DNA of 64,000 nucleotides from Hexactinellida sp. DTS-2022 (Eukaryota > Porifera > Hexactinellida), in NCBI GenBank assembly GCA_028753945.1, contig JAPNXP010000008.1:2418001-2482000 (forward strand). The letters run 5' to 3'. Below the pieces are notes generated by a model. The model had not been told where the DNA came from, made no database searches, and saw only the letters and a list, made by a program, of their open reading frames with translations. A program made the translations under genes and the position numbers. Positions 12,842 through 24,121 of the stretch are shown here, piece after piece. The stretch's first letter is position 1, and each line of letters starts with the position of its first letter.

Positions 12842-13774
12842 ATGGCGAGTAATTTTGTTCAGATCGAAAAGTTTGAGAGCGGAGATTTTGAAGAATTTCT
12901 CGAAAACTTTGAGATAAGCTCTTTGGCAAATGAATGGGTTGAAGATAAGAAAGTTATTATGATCGCAACCTGTTTGAGGGGCGAAGCACTTCAAGTTTAC
13001 AAAACATTAACCACAGACGAAAGAAAAGATTATGGTACTGTCAAACGAAAACTACTATGCGCTTTTAAACCAGAGGATATAACATTCACATCATTGAGTG
13101 AATTCCATGGTCGGACGATATTTCCTGGCGAAAGACCTCAGAAGTACTTGTTTGAATTGAAGAGATTACTGAACAAGGCGTTTCACAGATGGCAGAAGAG
13201 GCGAAGGAACAACTTTTGTTCGAACAATTCATTCGTGGCCTTCCTAAGGCTATCTACGAGAATATTCGAACCTCTCCGGACATTAAAACTTCGGATGCAG
13301 CTATTAAAAGAACGCAAATTTTAATTCAATTGGAAAGTGACCTTGCTGATAACCATCGGGATAATGTTGCCATCGTGAAACATAAACAAGACCGAACGAA
13401 AGAAGAAGAGGGGAAGACTCTAGTGACTAAATCAGCATTGGATGAGCTGTAAAGTCGCTCCAGAATCAATTGTCGCTGATCGATACTTCAGGGGAGGAGA
13501 AATTTGCTTGCGCAGTACGGGGAGATTACAGAAGTCGGCGCTCTTATGGATTCGAGAGACAAAGAAAATTGATCTGTTATGAATGTGGGGGCGAAGGTCA
13601 TCGAATCAGAGAATGTCGAACAAAAGTCAAGTGAAACGAAAGATTCAATGTTACAATTGTGAAAAATGGGGACATATTTCAAGAAATTGTAATGAATCCC
13701 CGGTTGGTAGAAATTTAACTACAAGGGATCCCAGAATTTTGAATATGGCTCAATCAACAATTCGATTGATTTAG
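12842..13774 (+). pseudogene. Gypsy gag with two CCHC zinc knuckles
   Basis: The start chosen is the ATG of MASNFVQIEKF at 12842. The first ~115 residues (FESGDFEEFLENFE..., YKTLTTDERKDYGTVKRKLL...) match the alpha-helical retrotransposon gag domain. A frame shift near 13185 moves to the frame with FEQFIRGLPKAIYENIR. The nucleocapsid part has two knuckles: CYECGGEGHRIREC at 13575-13616 and CYNCEKWGHISRNC at 13649-13690. They lie in different frames with a stop between, so at least one further frame break exists. The protein packages element RNA. Confidence 0.8.
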
Positions 13775-13797
13775 GGAATGTCGCTCTGTGCAAGCCT

Positions 13798-14262
13798 ATG
13801 GAGTCTCTATACGTTCGCATAGTAGTCGGGGGCAAAGTTTGCAATGCTATGCTTGATAGTGGATCTACCGTTAGCTTAATTGATCAAAATTTCCTGGAGC
13901 GCATATCAGAAGTGGCGTTAAATTCTGCGAAGCAAGTTTTATTAACTGCTTCAGGGAATCGAATGGATTCAATTGACGAGGTTGATCTTCCGATTAAGAT
14001 TGGAAAGTTTTGTTGCTCTCAAAGATTTGTCGTAGTATCCTCATTGATTGAAAGTTGTATATTAGGAGTCGATTTCTTGGTTCTTCATCGTGTGGCTCTA
14101 GATTTTAGTTCTAAGCGTATATCAGGCCCGGAACTAGGAGTAGTGAACGCAAACAACAATTTGAAATTATCCTCTATTTTATGTCACAATCACGGAAAGT
14201 CTAAACCTTATCCTGAGATGTATGCAAATGTTATCTCTGATGGAGGAGATGAGGATTGGGAG
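13798..14262 (+). pseudogene. Gypsy retropepsin-type protease
   Basis: The frame carries MLDSGSTVSLID, the D-S-G active site of a retroviral-type aspartic protease, followed by CILGVDFLVLH, the ILG-x-D-F block near the C-terminus. The reading frame runs to ...GGDEDWE at 14262, where the hAT element is inserted. It resumes in the same protein after 17627 (ECHGAVPDYI...). That shows protease and RT were one polyprotein before the insertion. Confidence 0.85.
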
Positions 14263-17200
14263 CAGTGGCGGATTTAGGGTGGGGGCACATGCCCCCCCCC
14301 TTGAAAAATTTGCCAAAAAAAAGGAGCAAAATGCGGCAAAAATATTAGAATAAAAATTATTAGAATACACTAGTCTACGTACACTACCGATTTTATGAAC
14401 ATCGAATTACCGAATTATAATAATAATCACTATTTTGTAAACAACTTTTTGAGAATTGTCTTGCCAACAAACAACAAAACTCATGATAACACAACTACTA
14501 TATGAAACAAGGAGACTATCGTCGAGTATCGATTATATGAACTTTGAAACGTCAAATTTATAACTAGTTCATACTCGCCCATAATTATAAAATAATATTT
14601 GATATATCTAACAAATCAAATTACCGAGTATGGGGTCACTTTTCTGTCCCAAACAGTTGATAAAATTGATACTCCACCCGAGTTTAATAATTTAACATTT
14701 ACATATACTATTGCTACAAATATACTGTCGATTTGTTAGCTACTGTTACTTTGTTGCTACATACATGCACAAACACTTATGGCTTCGCGTAACACTCCAG
14801 TTCGTATAACAGATTTTTTGATGGGTCAGCAAAACGAGCTCGAATAGATAACACAGAAATACTTGAGGAGGAATTAGTAATAGAAGAGTTTATGAGTCAG
14901 ATTGGGGAACAGCCTACGAGTCAGATTGGGGAACAGCCTATGAGTCAATTCGAGGAACAGCCTACGAGTCAGATTGGGGAACAGCCTATCAGTCAATTCG
15001 AGGAACAGCCTACGAGTCCGAGTTTGGAAGATCAATTGCGTCAAGAAGCAATGAGACATATATATACAGGTGACTGGTCTACTAATTAATAATATATTTT
15101 AATATGTTACATTATAAACTGATCAATTAAAATATATTTCTAGATTCGTCTGAAGAAAGTCTGCCTAATACGAATGAATTTCAGATTCATCCAACTATCA
15201 GCTCTGGTGATTTGGGGAGAGTTGTTAAGCTAAAAAAAGAACGGGCTTTATCTGATCATGAGAAATACTATCTCTTGAAAAATCACTTCAATCCATGCTC
15301 TTCATATCGCTTTCCCTCAATTCTGTTTGGAAATCGACATCGCTCGTTTCAACACAGTTGGTTGTCACAGTATAACGGCCTAGTATATTCTGAGAGCGAT
15401 CAAGGAGGGTATTGCAAATACTGTTTCCTGTTTAGCCAATCTCCATATTCTGTATCCACCCTAAACTGTACTCTTGTTACCAAGCCACTCACGAATCTGA
15501 AGAAAGCAAGTGACAAACTCCGTGAACACTTTATTGGAATTGGAAATGGTACTGCAGTTAAGTATCATCAGACAGCAACAGAAAAAGGGGTAAATTTTAT
15601 TACTACGATGGAAAAGGAACAATTATCTATCGATCAGCAGCTATCATCTATTTTTGCAGAGCGGGTAAGAGAAAATAGGAAGATGCTAAAGTCAATTGCT
15701 AATGCGGTTATCTTGTGTGGTAGGCAGGGAATCGCTCTTCGTAGACATCGAGATGACTGGAAGAATATGGACGATAATCCACACGCTAATCGTGGAAATT
15801 TTGTTGCCCTCCTTCAATTTGGTGTCAAAAGTGGCGATAGCGCCCTTGCCGAACACCTCAAATCAGCGAATCGGAATGCCCTATACACTAGTAAGACGAC
15901 ACAGAACCAGTTGATTGAAGTCTATGGTAGCATTATTCGCAACACCATTCTGGAGCAAGTTCGTGCTGCTAATCAATTCTCAATCATGGCAGATGAAGCT
16001 ACTGATTCAGCTAATGATGAACAACTTTCCATTAGTGTAAGATATATCAACCCACTTACACAGGACATTGAGGAAAGATTCCTTGCTTTTAGTGAATGTG
16101 TTACTGGTGTCACCGGTGAGCGCATTGCTGACCGATTAATTCAACATATTACTGACTGGCAGCTTTCCGGGTTACAACTGTGTGGGCAGGCCTATGATGG
16201 TGCTGGTGCAATGTCCGGTAAAACAAAGGGAGCAGCTGCACGCATTACACAACGTTTCCCAAGGGCTTTGTATTATCACTGTGCAGCGCATATACTTAAT
16301 CTCTGTGTTGTCAAGAGTTGTTCAGTACAAGAAGTGCAGAAATCAATGGACACTGCAGACAGTATCACTCGATTTTTCTCAAACTCACCAAAGAGGCAAA
16401 TCTTGTTTGAAAAATGGGTTACTCAAGTAATGGAAGGAGAGCGAAGACGAAAACTTAAGTCAATATGTAAGACGAGGTGGGTAGAGCGTCATGAAGCATT
16501 CGAAGTGTTCCTGGAGCTGTTTGAGCCTTTAGCATGTTGTATGGAAGAAATTAAAGATTCTAGGGAGTTTAACCGTGAATCAAGAGCAGATGCTGAATCA
16601 TTCTTCCTCACTCTGTCTCGTTTTCCTTTCATCGTAACGCTTATGACAACAAAAGAAATCCTCGGATACACAAAAGGTCTAAGCATCAAGCTTCAAGGTC
16701 GATATGTAGATATTGTGAAAGCACATAAAGAGGTAGAATCTGTCAAATTAAACATCAAGAGTGCGAGAGAGGAAATCGATGGCTTTCATTCCCGCATTTA
16801 TTCTAATGCATTGGATCTTGCAAACGTCTCGGAAAGCGTTCCAAGAACAACTGGGAGACAACAATATCGCAACAACGTTCCTAATTCAAGTCCATCCCAA
16901 TATTATCAAAGGGTTATCACAATCCCAATGCTTGACTATCTTCTCAATGAAATGAATACAAGGTTCAACTTCCTGACATCAGCCATAGTCTCACAGATCA
17001 TGCTTTTACTACCCTCTACTCTTTCAAAACGAGATTCAGATATCATTTACTCAAGCGATATAACAGACTTGGTATCATTATATGGAGACAGCCTCCCATC
17101 ACCTTTAGGTTTAGATGTAGAGTTACACACTTGGTGGATGAAATGGAAGAGTCCTGATAATACTGCTGCTGCAGTGACACTCGACACTCCTGTTAAAGTG

Positions 17201-17624
17201 TTAAAAATAGTTGATGAGGACTTCTTTAAAAAAAATATCAAACAACTATTGAAGTTTGCCTGTACAATTCCTGTGACAAGTGTTGAATGTGAACGTTCAA
17301 TTAGTGCTTACGTTTACTTAAGACATACTTACGTAGCAGCATGGGGGAAGCGAGGCTGAACGGACTGGCGATGTTGTTCGTCCACAGGGACATTCCATGT
17401 GACGTTGAGGAAGTAGTAGAACAGTATGCCAGGCAGCATCCAAGAATGCTACAATTTAGTCTTTCTTAAAAATACTGATAATTAAAAACTTGTCTAATAT
17501 GTTATTTGATAGTATCTAATCTAAAAAAAAATTCGGGGGTTTACACCCCGAAACCCCCTATTAATCGCTCGCTAAAGCTCGCTCATGTGCCCCCCCCCCT
17601 TACAAGATCCTGGATCCGCCCCTG
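14263..17624 (+). mobile_element. hAT transposon inserted between Gypsy protease and RT
   Basis: The left end is CAGTGGCGGATTTAGG and the right end, read inward, is CAGGGGCGGATCCAGG. Both continue into a poly-G/poly-C tract (GGGGGCACATG). Flanks share GGGAG: ATTGGGAG at 14255-14262 and CCGGGAG at 17625-17631. This is an imperfect copy of a 7-8 bp duplication. It contains one transposase gene with a short intron. Removing it joins the Gypsy protease and RT frames. Confidence 0.85.
14779..17469 (+). pseudogene. hAT transposase, ZMYM1/52-kDa-repressor-like, TTF zinc finger
   Basis: Exon 1 likely starts at ATG 14779 (MASRNTPVRITDF). A one-base loss in the T run near 14813-14818 shifts it to the frame of KRARIDNTEILEEE. 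Five to six 7-residue repeats of the type SQIGEQP follow (14892-15010). A 74-bp intron (15070-15143, GTGACT...TTTCTAG) joins exon 2 in frame. Exon 2 has a TTF-type finger (GGYCKYCFLF), the first RNase-H-fold acid in IMADEATDSANDEQ, the second in GQAYDGAGAMSGKTKG, and the dimerisation block VTSVECERSISA near the end. A shift near 17325 moves the last ~47 residues (GEARLNGLAMLF...) out of frame, to the stop at 17467-17469. The long ~715-residue open core suggests recent decay or a few sequencing errors. Confidence 0.85.
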
Positions 17625-17626
17625 CC

Positions 17627-18882
17627 GGGAGTGTCATGGTGCTGTCCCTGATTACATTCGTCCTCCAACTATTGATCTCCCGGAATGTGATGCAGAGTTC
17701 CTTGATATAGTGGAGATCTATAAGGATCTTTTTAGCTCAATACCTGGTGTTGCAAAGGTGAAAGAGTTCAGAATTAGAACAGCTAATTCAAACCCGGTCA
17801 AAGTCCCGCCAAGATTGGTACCGCAGGCATATCATCAACAAGTTCAATCACAAGTGAAGGAAATGTGCGAGAGACATGTAATTCGGATTTCAAACAGCCC
17901 TTGGCTTGCGCCTCCAGTAATGGTGGTAAAAGAAGGATGAAACGGTCCTTTTTGTATAGACTATCGGAACCTAAATAAGTTAACACATAAGGATGCGTAT
18001 CCTCTTCCGCTGCCTGACCAGGTGCAAGATAAACTGAGTGGTATGAAATACTTTTCTAAACTTGATTTAAATTCAGGATATTGGCAGATTCCTATTGCTG
18101 AATGCGACCGTGAAAAAACAGCCTTTTCGCCTGGTCCTGGTCTAGGTCTTTATGAATTTAACGTTCTACCTTTTGGTTTAACAGGTGGACCAAGCGCATT
18201 TCAACGTACTATGGATCAAGTACTACAGGGGCTAGAATACTGCAGCGATAATTTCATCGACGACATCTTGATATTTTCCAAGGATATACCGTCCCACCGA
18301 ACAGCTTTGCATGAAGTATTTGCAAGACTTCGCAGCTTTAACTTGACTCTGCGGGGAAAGAAATGTGAAATCGGAAAGAAGTTTGTTAATTATTTAGGTC
18401 ATCGATTCTCAGGAGCAGGAATGTCACCAAATCCTTCTAAAATTGAGAGTGTGAAGAACTGGCTTAGGCCGACATGCCAAAAGGAAGTAAAGCAGTTTTT
18501 AGGGTTAGCTAGTTACCACAGGATATACATGCAAAATTTTGCATCTATAGCAGATCCTCTAAATCACTTATTAGGAAAGGACGTAATCTTTTCGTGGGGA
18601 GGTAACGAAGAAGAAGCGTTTTTAAAACTCAAGGAGCTATTAGCATCATACCCTTTGTTGTTATGTCCAGATTTCAAAAGGACTTTCACTTTCTGCACAG
18701 ATGCAAGCAGCATAGACTTAGGGGCGGTATTAGAACAGGAAGGACATGCTGTAGGTTATTTTAGTAGAGCCTTAAGAAATGCCGAGTCCCGATATAGTAC
18801 AATAGAGCTAGAGTGTCTAGCTATTGTAGAATCCTTAAAACTGTTTAGACATTATTTGATAGGAGGAATTTCCAGATCCTAA
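17627..18882 (+). pseudogene. Gypsy reverse transcriptase and start of RNase H
   Basis: The frame resumes with ECHGAVPDYIRPPTID and reaches RT motifs: RLVPQAYHQQV...ISNSPWLAPPVMV, then IDYRNLNKLTHKDAYPLP, SKLDLNSGYWQIPI, LPFGLTGGPSAFQRTMDQVL and the catalytic FIDD in DNFIDDILIFSKD (the YVDD equivalent). The tether and RNase H start follow (FCTDASSIDLGAVLEQ, YSTIELECLAIVES). A TGA at 17938-17940 interrupts RT just before NGPFCIDYRNLN. A one-base loss at about 18861-18872 ends the frame before LTDHKPLEWL, which is in another frame at 18876-18910. The enzyme would copy element RNA into DNA. Confidence 0.9.
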
Positions 18883-20424
18883 CTGATCACAAACCGTTAG
18901 AATGGTTGGCTAGTCAGAAGAGCATTGGAAAATTGTGGCGATGGACACTTATCAAACAAGAGTTTGATTTTGAGATAAGTTATCGACCTGGACATTCGAA
19001 CGACAACGCAGATGCAATTGAGATTGATAAAATATGGTTCCGTTAGGGAATGCTCTCGTGATGATTGGGCGACAAATACTCCTGGAGATAAAGTTGCTGT
19101 TACTGAAATAAGTAATGTTCCAGATCTCGAATATACAAGATTTCATCAACTTAATGATCATATACTTTGTAAGGTGATACACCAACTTGAAACTATTCCT
19201 ATCAACTAAAGATTTTGTGGAGAAGAAGGGAAAACTGATCCATTGAAAAGATTTAAGCAAATTAAATCACAGTTAAGTTTGAATAGCGGGGTGTTAGTTC
19301 GTAGCTATAAGACGGTTGCTTTTTCAGATTACAATGGAATTATTGTTACTCCTGAATACATGAAGAAAGATCTGTTGATTCAAGCGCATGAAAATGGTGG
19401 TCTTGAGGGCATCGATAGGACTTTATATCGCTTGAAACTGGGGGCCTACTGGGTGGGTATTTATCGAGATGTGGAGCTACATGTGTCATCTTGTGAAACT
19501 TGTCAGAAGGCTAAACTTTCCCTTCCGACTAAGGCACCATTGGTAAGCACACCAGTAGGAAGAAAGATGCAATTACTTCAAGTAGACGTATTAGAAGTTG
19601 CAATCAATATTAATAGAAACCGATACTTGCTGGTTGTGGAAGATGCGTTCTCAAAATGGATTGAGTGTTATCCAATGAAGGATCAAAAAGCCGAAACTAT
19701 TACAAAAATTTGGTTGATGTCTTCGCTAGACTGGGATTTCCAGAATTTCTTCATTCAGACCAAGGTCGAAATTTCGAGTCAGCCTTACTCAAGGAAACAT
19801 GTAAGTCTCAGGGAATAATTAAGACTCACACAACTGCATATCACACTCAGGGGAAAGCACCAGTTGAACGCAGTAATAGGACAGTTTTGCAAATGTTGCG
19901 ATGTTACACTGAAGAAAGTTATGATTGGGAAGAAAATTTACCTTTAGTCTTATTCACATATCGAACAACAAAACACCCAACTACGGGGATATCTCCATTT
20001 CAGCTAATGTTTTGACGTGACCCTCCTAGTATGATACACTTGGAGCCGTTAGGGGGCTATAAACCGTCAGGGTACGAACGTTTTACGTCAGAGGTTAGCT
20101 TCTTTGAAGGAGTTTGTTGAAGGATACAGAGTTGAAGCGAAACGACGCCAAAAAGATTATTATGATAAAGGATCTAAAGTTTATGAATGTTCAAAGTTTA
20201 CAGTAGGGAAACCAGTATTGCTTTCGATCCCACGTATTGGTGTAAATTCTAAGTTGAAAGATAGATGGGAAGGAGGATGGAGCGTGATTGAGGTTATGGG
20301 GCCCGTGAACGTCAAAATTCAGCATTCGGATGGCAGGACTCGAGTAGTGCACGTAAACAGATTGCAACCTCATGTCAAACATCCATCTTGTCTAGTCAAA
20401 CTTTCTGGAAAAGGACATTGCTAG
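18876..20424 (+). pseudogene. Gypsy RNase H end and integrase
   Basis: After the shift, RNase H continues as LTDHKPLEWLASQKS... and SYRPGHSNDNAD. Integrase begins near 19243. Its zinc-binding HHCC region is H-x-NGGLEGIDRTLYRLK...WVGI then SSCETCQKAK. The core acids are D in QVDVLEV, D in HSDQGRNFES and E in APVERSNRT. A frame shift near 19715 separates the first Asp from the other two. A further frame break near 20015-20104 leads to the C-terminal part (YYDKGSKV...GPVNVKIQHSDGRTRVVHVNRL), which resembles the small beta-barrel after the core. No chromodomain was recognised. Confidence 0.88.
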
Positions 20425-20836
20425 CGCTCGACATCCGATTCGAAATGACAAAGTATTTCAGATCTTAATTCTACACGGAACACAGCAACTGAAGTAGCTA
20501 GAAGTTTTGCAGAAATCGAAGAAATAAGATCAGAGCAACAAGAGGAAGAAAGCTCCATTTCATTGGATAATCAACTGGAACATTCATTTAACGAATCACT
20601 TAACAGTACACCACAGAGTTTATTAGAGGATGTTAGAGTAAATGACACTTTTGTGGAATGTCGAAATTTAGAAAAACAGTTGATTTCAAGTCCAAGAAAT
20701 CCTGAAGTTATCGAGTAAGTTAGGGATTACGTGAGAAAACCATAACGGAAAGCCCTATTAAGCGGCCACAACGCAGCAGACGTTTACCGAAATACCTAGC
20801 TGATTTATTACCTATAGCTCGAGGACGAGCTATTAT
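20425..20836 (+). other. 3' untranslated part of the Gypsy element
   Basis: Between integrase and the polypurine tract the sequence still reads partly as an acidic, Ser/Glu-rich protein in several frames. It is the decayed end of pol. No separate gene, such as env, is seen. Confidence 0.5.
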
Positions 20837-20846
20837 AGGGGTGGAG
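20837..20846 (+). other. Polypurine tract of the Gypsy element
   Basis: AGGGGTGGAG lies immediately before the 3' LTR start at 20847. This is the expected place and composition for plus-strand priming. Confidence 0.65.
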
Positions 20847-20907
20847 ATATATAGTATAGTCTCAAATCAATTGGAAATTTGCATTATCCCGCCTCCTTAT
20901 ACTATAG

Positions 20908-21929
20908 CAGTGGTTCTTAACCGGTGGGGAATCACCCACTAGTGGGGAATTGAGGATCCTCAGGTGGGGAATGGAGCTTCAGGCTAAAAAGTTTACAAAT
21001 CATTAACAGTAGTTTGGAATGTTTTCTTGGAATTCAACCTGTTCAATTTATTGTCTTAAATTATACTTGTACTAATTTTTAGACTTCTAGGTTGAACTCG
21101 TACGTATATTAAACAGGTATTCACTGCTTCCAGACCATAACTGCAGTGTTGTCCAGACAAATTCTGAACTTCTATTGGGTTCGAGCGCCAAAAATAATTC
21201 GCACGCTCGCTACGCTCGCCCGTTGTTCATTATAAACATTGACAGGAGAAATAGTTTGAGATTCCCTTGACATATCAAATATTAAAAAACAAAATGCTCA
21301 ATCAAAATTTAGTGTGGAAATCACGAATCAATATGATTCTATACTGATTTGAGCACATCTGGGAACTCCGTGCGAACGGAGTTACCTGGGGTGCTCAAAT
21401 TGAAATATCGCCTTGACTTGCTTAGAAAATTTATATTGCCATTTTCAAGAAATATCCTTTGCATAGGAATAACACGCTGTTCTGCTGCTCCGGCTATGGT
21501 CGGAGTAGTTTTCATTTGCTTAACTAATTCAAATTAAATCAAATATTTGAAATATTTGGCTTGATTTACAACCCTAATATATAGTTATGTATCTATAAGT
21601 GTCACTGGACCAGAGGCTGCGCGTGGGTGGAACCAGGTGGGGCCTTTGTCCCACCTAAAATAGGAGTGCCCCACCTCATTGATGTGAGTGTGCCCCAGTT
21701 TAACAGCCTGTGCCCCACCTTTGACGCAATTGTGCCCCACCAGTGGCTGCTGGCTGGCGCCGCCACTGCACTGAACTAATAACAATAATATTAAAAGGGA
21801 TATTATTAAGTGTACCATAAAGTATATGAGCACAATTTACTTCTTAAATTATGTTCATATTTAGGTGGGGAATAGAGTAACTAGGTATTCCAAAGTGGGA
21901 AATGGCAGAGAAAAGGTTAAGAACCACTG
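20908..21929. mobile_element. hAT element in the Gypsy 3' LTR, exact 8-bp TSD
   Basis: It starts CAGTGGTTCTTAACC and ends GGTTAAGAACCACTG, perfect 15-bp inverted ends of the widespread hAT/Charlie type. TACTATAG is repeated exactly at 20900-20907 and 21930-21937. There is no transposase. It contains a nested 158-bp hAT MITE and a near-palindrome at 21340-21401 (ATTTGAGCAC...GTGCTCAAAT). Confidence 0.92.
21611..21768. mobile_element. hAT MITE nested in the hAT element of the 3' LTR
   Basis: The left end is CAGAGGCTGCGCG and the right end, read inward, is CAGTGGCGGCGCC. Flanks are CACTGGAC (21603-21610) and CACTGAAC (21769-21776), an 8-bp duplication with one change. The interior repeats GTGCCCCACC words. 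The family resembles the MITE at 24525-24666. Confidence 0.8.
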
Positions 21930-22329
21930 TACTATAGGCATGATAATTTATGTTGCACTACGAATTAAGAGATTTAAACTATATTAGGAGATTGAGCCAG
22001 TTTTAGATGATTATTAAATTCGGTTTATTATATATTCTAATCAGACTTATTATATATACTATGATCTCAAAAATTATACTATTCTTTAAATTCAGAGTGA
22101 AAAGTAAATAAGCCAAAAATTCCTTTTATAGCGTCTCAAAATATCACTGTAAATTTGATTACGTCATTTTGGATAAATCCGATGAGAAATCATTCTCAAA
22201 AGTATTTAGATGTTTCTATCGTATTTGAAAACCTAAGTTTAGTTTATTCCATGACATTAGGTTATTCATTTTACGAGCAATTAGAAAGTAAACTGGCCTG
22301 GAAATGAAATGAGCAACTACTTGACTTAT

Positions 22330-23303
22330 CTAGCCGTATAATATAGTAGACCATGGGTTGGGAATTTATCTAAAAAGCAAATAAATAAGATCCTTAGCAA
22401 CCGAGGAACTTGTAAACAATCCATTTATAATTTAAATATATTTCTTTTAACAAGCCCTAGGCACAGGGAATGAAAGGTTCACGAACGAACTTATTGAACT
22501 TGAACTGAACGCAGGGCATTTAAGGGGTCACGGTGAACGAACTGAACGAACGCCAACGGTTTCCGAACGGCAATTGAACGAACTGAATTGAACGGATTGA
22601 ACGAACTGAACTGAAAGAACTAAACTGAATAAAGATAAATTATAAATATAGATACATTAAATATAATAGGTGACTGCAAAAGTGCTAATTCCGGACATCC
22701 CTAGTGAACTCATGTCTCTTAGCTTAGATTCTCGCTTCTTAACCTGAACTTCAATAACAGCTTGGAGGATTGAACAGTATTTCATAAACGGAATAGTTCG
22801 ACCCACTCACTGTCACTGAACGAACTGAACGAACTTAATTGAACGAACGCGAGAGTTAGCCCGTGAACGAACTGAACGAACGCTGGTGGAGCTGAAGTTA
22901 GGAGGTGAACTTGAACGAACTGAACGTGCGTCAATTTAAGATGAACTGTATTGCGTCAATTCTGTCCGTTCGTGAACCAATCATTCCCTACCTAGGCATC
23001 ATCATGTTCCATACTTGAACATTTATAACGCGCTTAACTATGGAAAAAGCAGGCTATTAAAACACGATATTTCGAACCCAAAATAGCGATTACGTAATCA
23101 TATGGCGAAATAGCACAATTCTGAATGATGCTATGTATACCTTGATACCAAATTCCTAGATTGTATAGTACATTCATAAGGTCCATTATTACTAGTTATG
23201 GAGATAAATATAAATAACCTATTTATTAATGGACTTTAAGTAATCCATGGTCCAGAAAAATATACTCAATGGTATGGCCTTATATATCGAAGGTCACGTT
23301 CTA
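22330..23303 (+). mobile_element. Copy of the 'CCTTCGTTATATAAGG' MITE family, interrupted by a hAT element
   Basis: Segments 22375-22455 and 22999-23303 match 57360-57733 in the same orientation: GCAACCGAGGA, AACAATCCATTTATAATTT, TTTATAACGCG, AGCAGGCTAT, TAGCGATTACGTAATCA, and the end GGCCTTATAT...CGAAGGTCA. The match is broken only by the hAT element at 22464-22990. The left end of this copy is missing. Confidence 0.7.
22464..22990. mobile_element. hAT element built of GAACGAACTGAACG repeats, exact 8-bp TSD
   Basis: The left end is CAGGGAATGAAAGGTTCACG and the right end, read inward, is TAGGGAATGATTGGTTCACG. CCTAGGCA is duplicated at 22456-22463 and 22991-22998. Much of the interior is short GAACGAACTGAACG-type repeats. 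A truncated relative lies at 60925-61282. Confidence 0.88.
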
Positions 23304-24019
23304 TCTAATTTAAGTTGGTCAAATTCCAAGCGAAAAGTATGGAATTCGCATTCTGAAATTTGAAAATATCGTATATATACGTTACCAGAAGCTCGAATCG
23401 AAGGTTGGGAACTAGGGAATTCAAAAGCTTCCTTGTTGTTCATTATAATCTATTTATTTTAAATAAAGAAAAATACATATAATTTTGATTTTTCAAATTA
23501 TTGACGAGTGGACAATAAATGTCATATGCAATAGAATACGTATTGTTCTGGGAAGTTTGGGAGGCTGAAATTACCCTGAATTAAGCGAAAATGATAAACT
23601 ACAAAATTTAATCTTCAAACATCTGCCCACGCTCGGACACTATAAGTGTGGTATCTATATTGGCGAATTAATTTGTGACCAATCACTAACAAATTAATCT
23701 AGAGGAATTGTAAAAATATAGATAGAATAATATCATAAAATGTACTTGACTAACAGTTATATTTAGTTGGAATACCTATAAAAGAAATACCATAGCGAAA
23801 TATTAATATTCATGTAATAAAACAGTATGACTTCCAATTATATCAACTTTATTCTTGCATAAGTCAGCATAACACAATATTCCATTTTCTAATCAATTTA
23901 ATGTCACTGATTCATCCTCAAGATTACATAATCCTGGAGTAGTACTACTTCTAAAATATGTTTTCTTGGTTTTAGATAGTGCTGAATCCGAATATATTAA
24001 AATTATCAAGATTCATGTA

Positions 24020-24121
24020 CAGTCGACTCCGCTTAATAGAGCCACCTCGGGACCAGATTGTTTTGACCCAATTAAGCGGAGAAACCGATTAACCGGTGGC
24101 TCTATTAAGCGGAGTTGACTG
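24020..24121. mobile_element. 102-bp pogo/Tigger-like MITE, TA target
   Basis: CAGTCGACTCCGCTTAATAG at the left mirrors CTATTAAGCGGAGTTGACTG at the right. The arms of ~28 bp continue to GAGCCACC/GGTGGCTC and form a hairpin. TA flanks both sides (24018-24019, 24122-24123). AATTAAGCGGA words recur inside. Confidence 0.85.

Larger units (their letters stand above)
12604..22056 (+). mobile_element. Ty3/Gypsy LTR retrotransposon, interrupted and decayed
   Basis: This is a full-length element bounded by two LTRs that begin ATATATAGTATAGTCTC. Order: 5' LTR, tRNA primer site, gag with two zinc knuckles, protease, RT, RNase H, integrase, polypurine tract, 3' LTR. The RT-RNaseH-integrase order is that of Ty3/Gypsy; BEL shares this pol order, while Copia has integrase first. 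No env or chromodomain was recognised. All genes carry frameshifts or stops. A hAT transposon sits between protease and RT, and another hAT sits in the 3' LTR. The two LTRs differ at only a handful of sites, so the element is not very old, but it is inactive. Confidence 0.9.
20847..22056 (+). repeat. 3' LTR of the Gypsy element, split by a hAT element
   Basis: The left part (20847-20907) and right part (21938-22056) together match the 5' LTR. They are separated by a 1,022-bp hAT element that duplicated TACTATAG. A few substitutions distinguish it from the 5' LTR, for example GCCTCC against GCATCC. Confidence 0.85.

Noticed and set aside
14874..15059. 61-residue minus-strand repeat ORF (RLFPNLTRRLF type)
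   Set aside because: It is the reverse complement of the SQIGEQP repeats in the hAT transposase exon.
21340..21401. tRNA-like or regulatory hairpin
   Set aside because: ATTTGAGCAC...GTGCTCAAAT is a single long inverted repeat inside a hAT element, with no cloverleaf.
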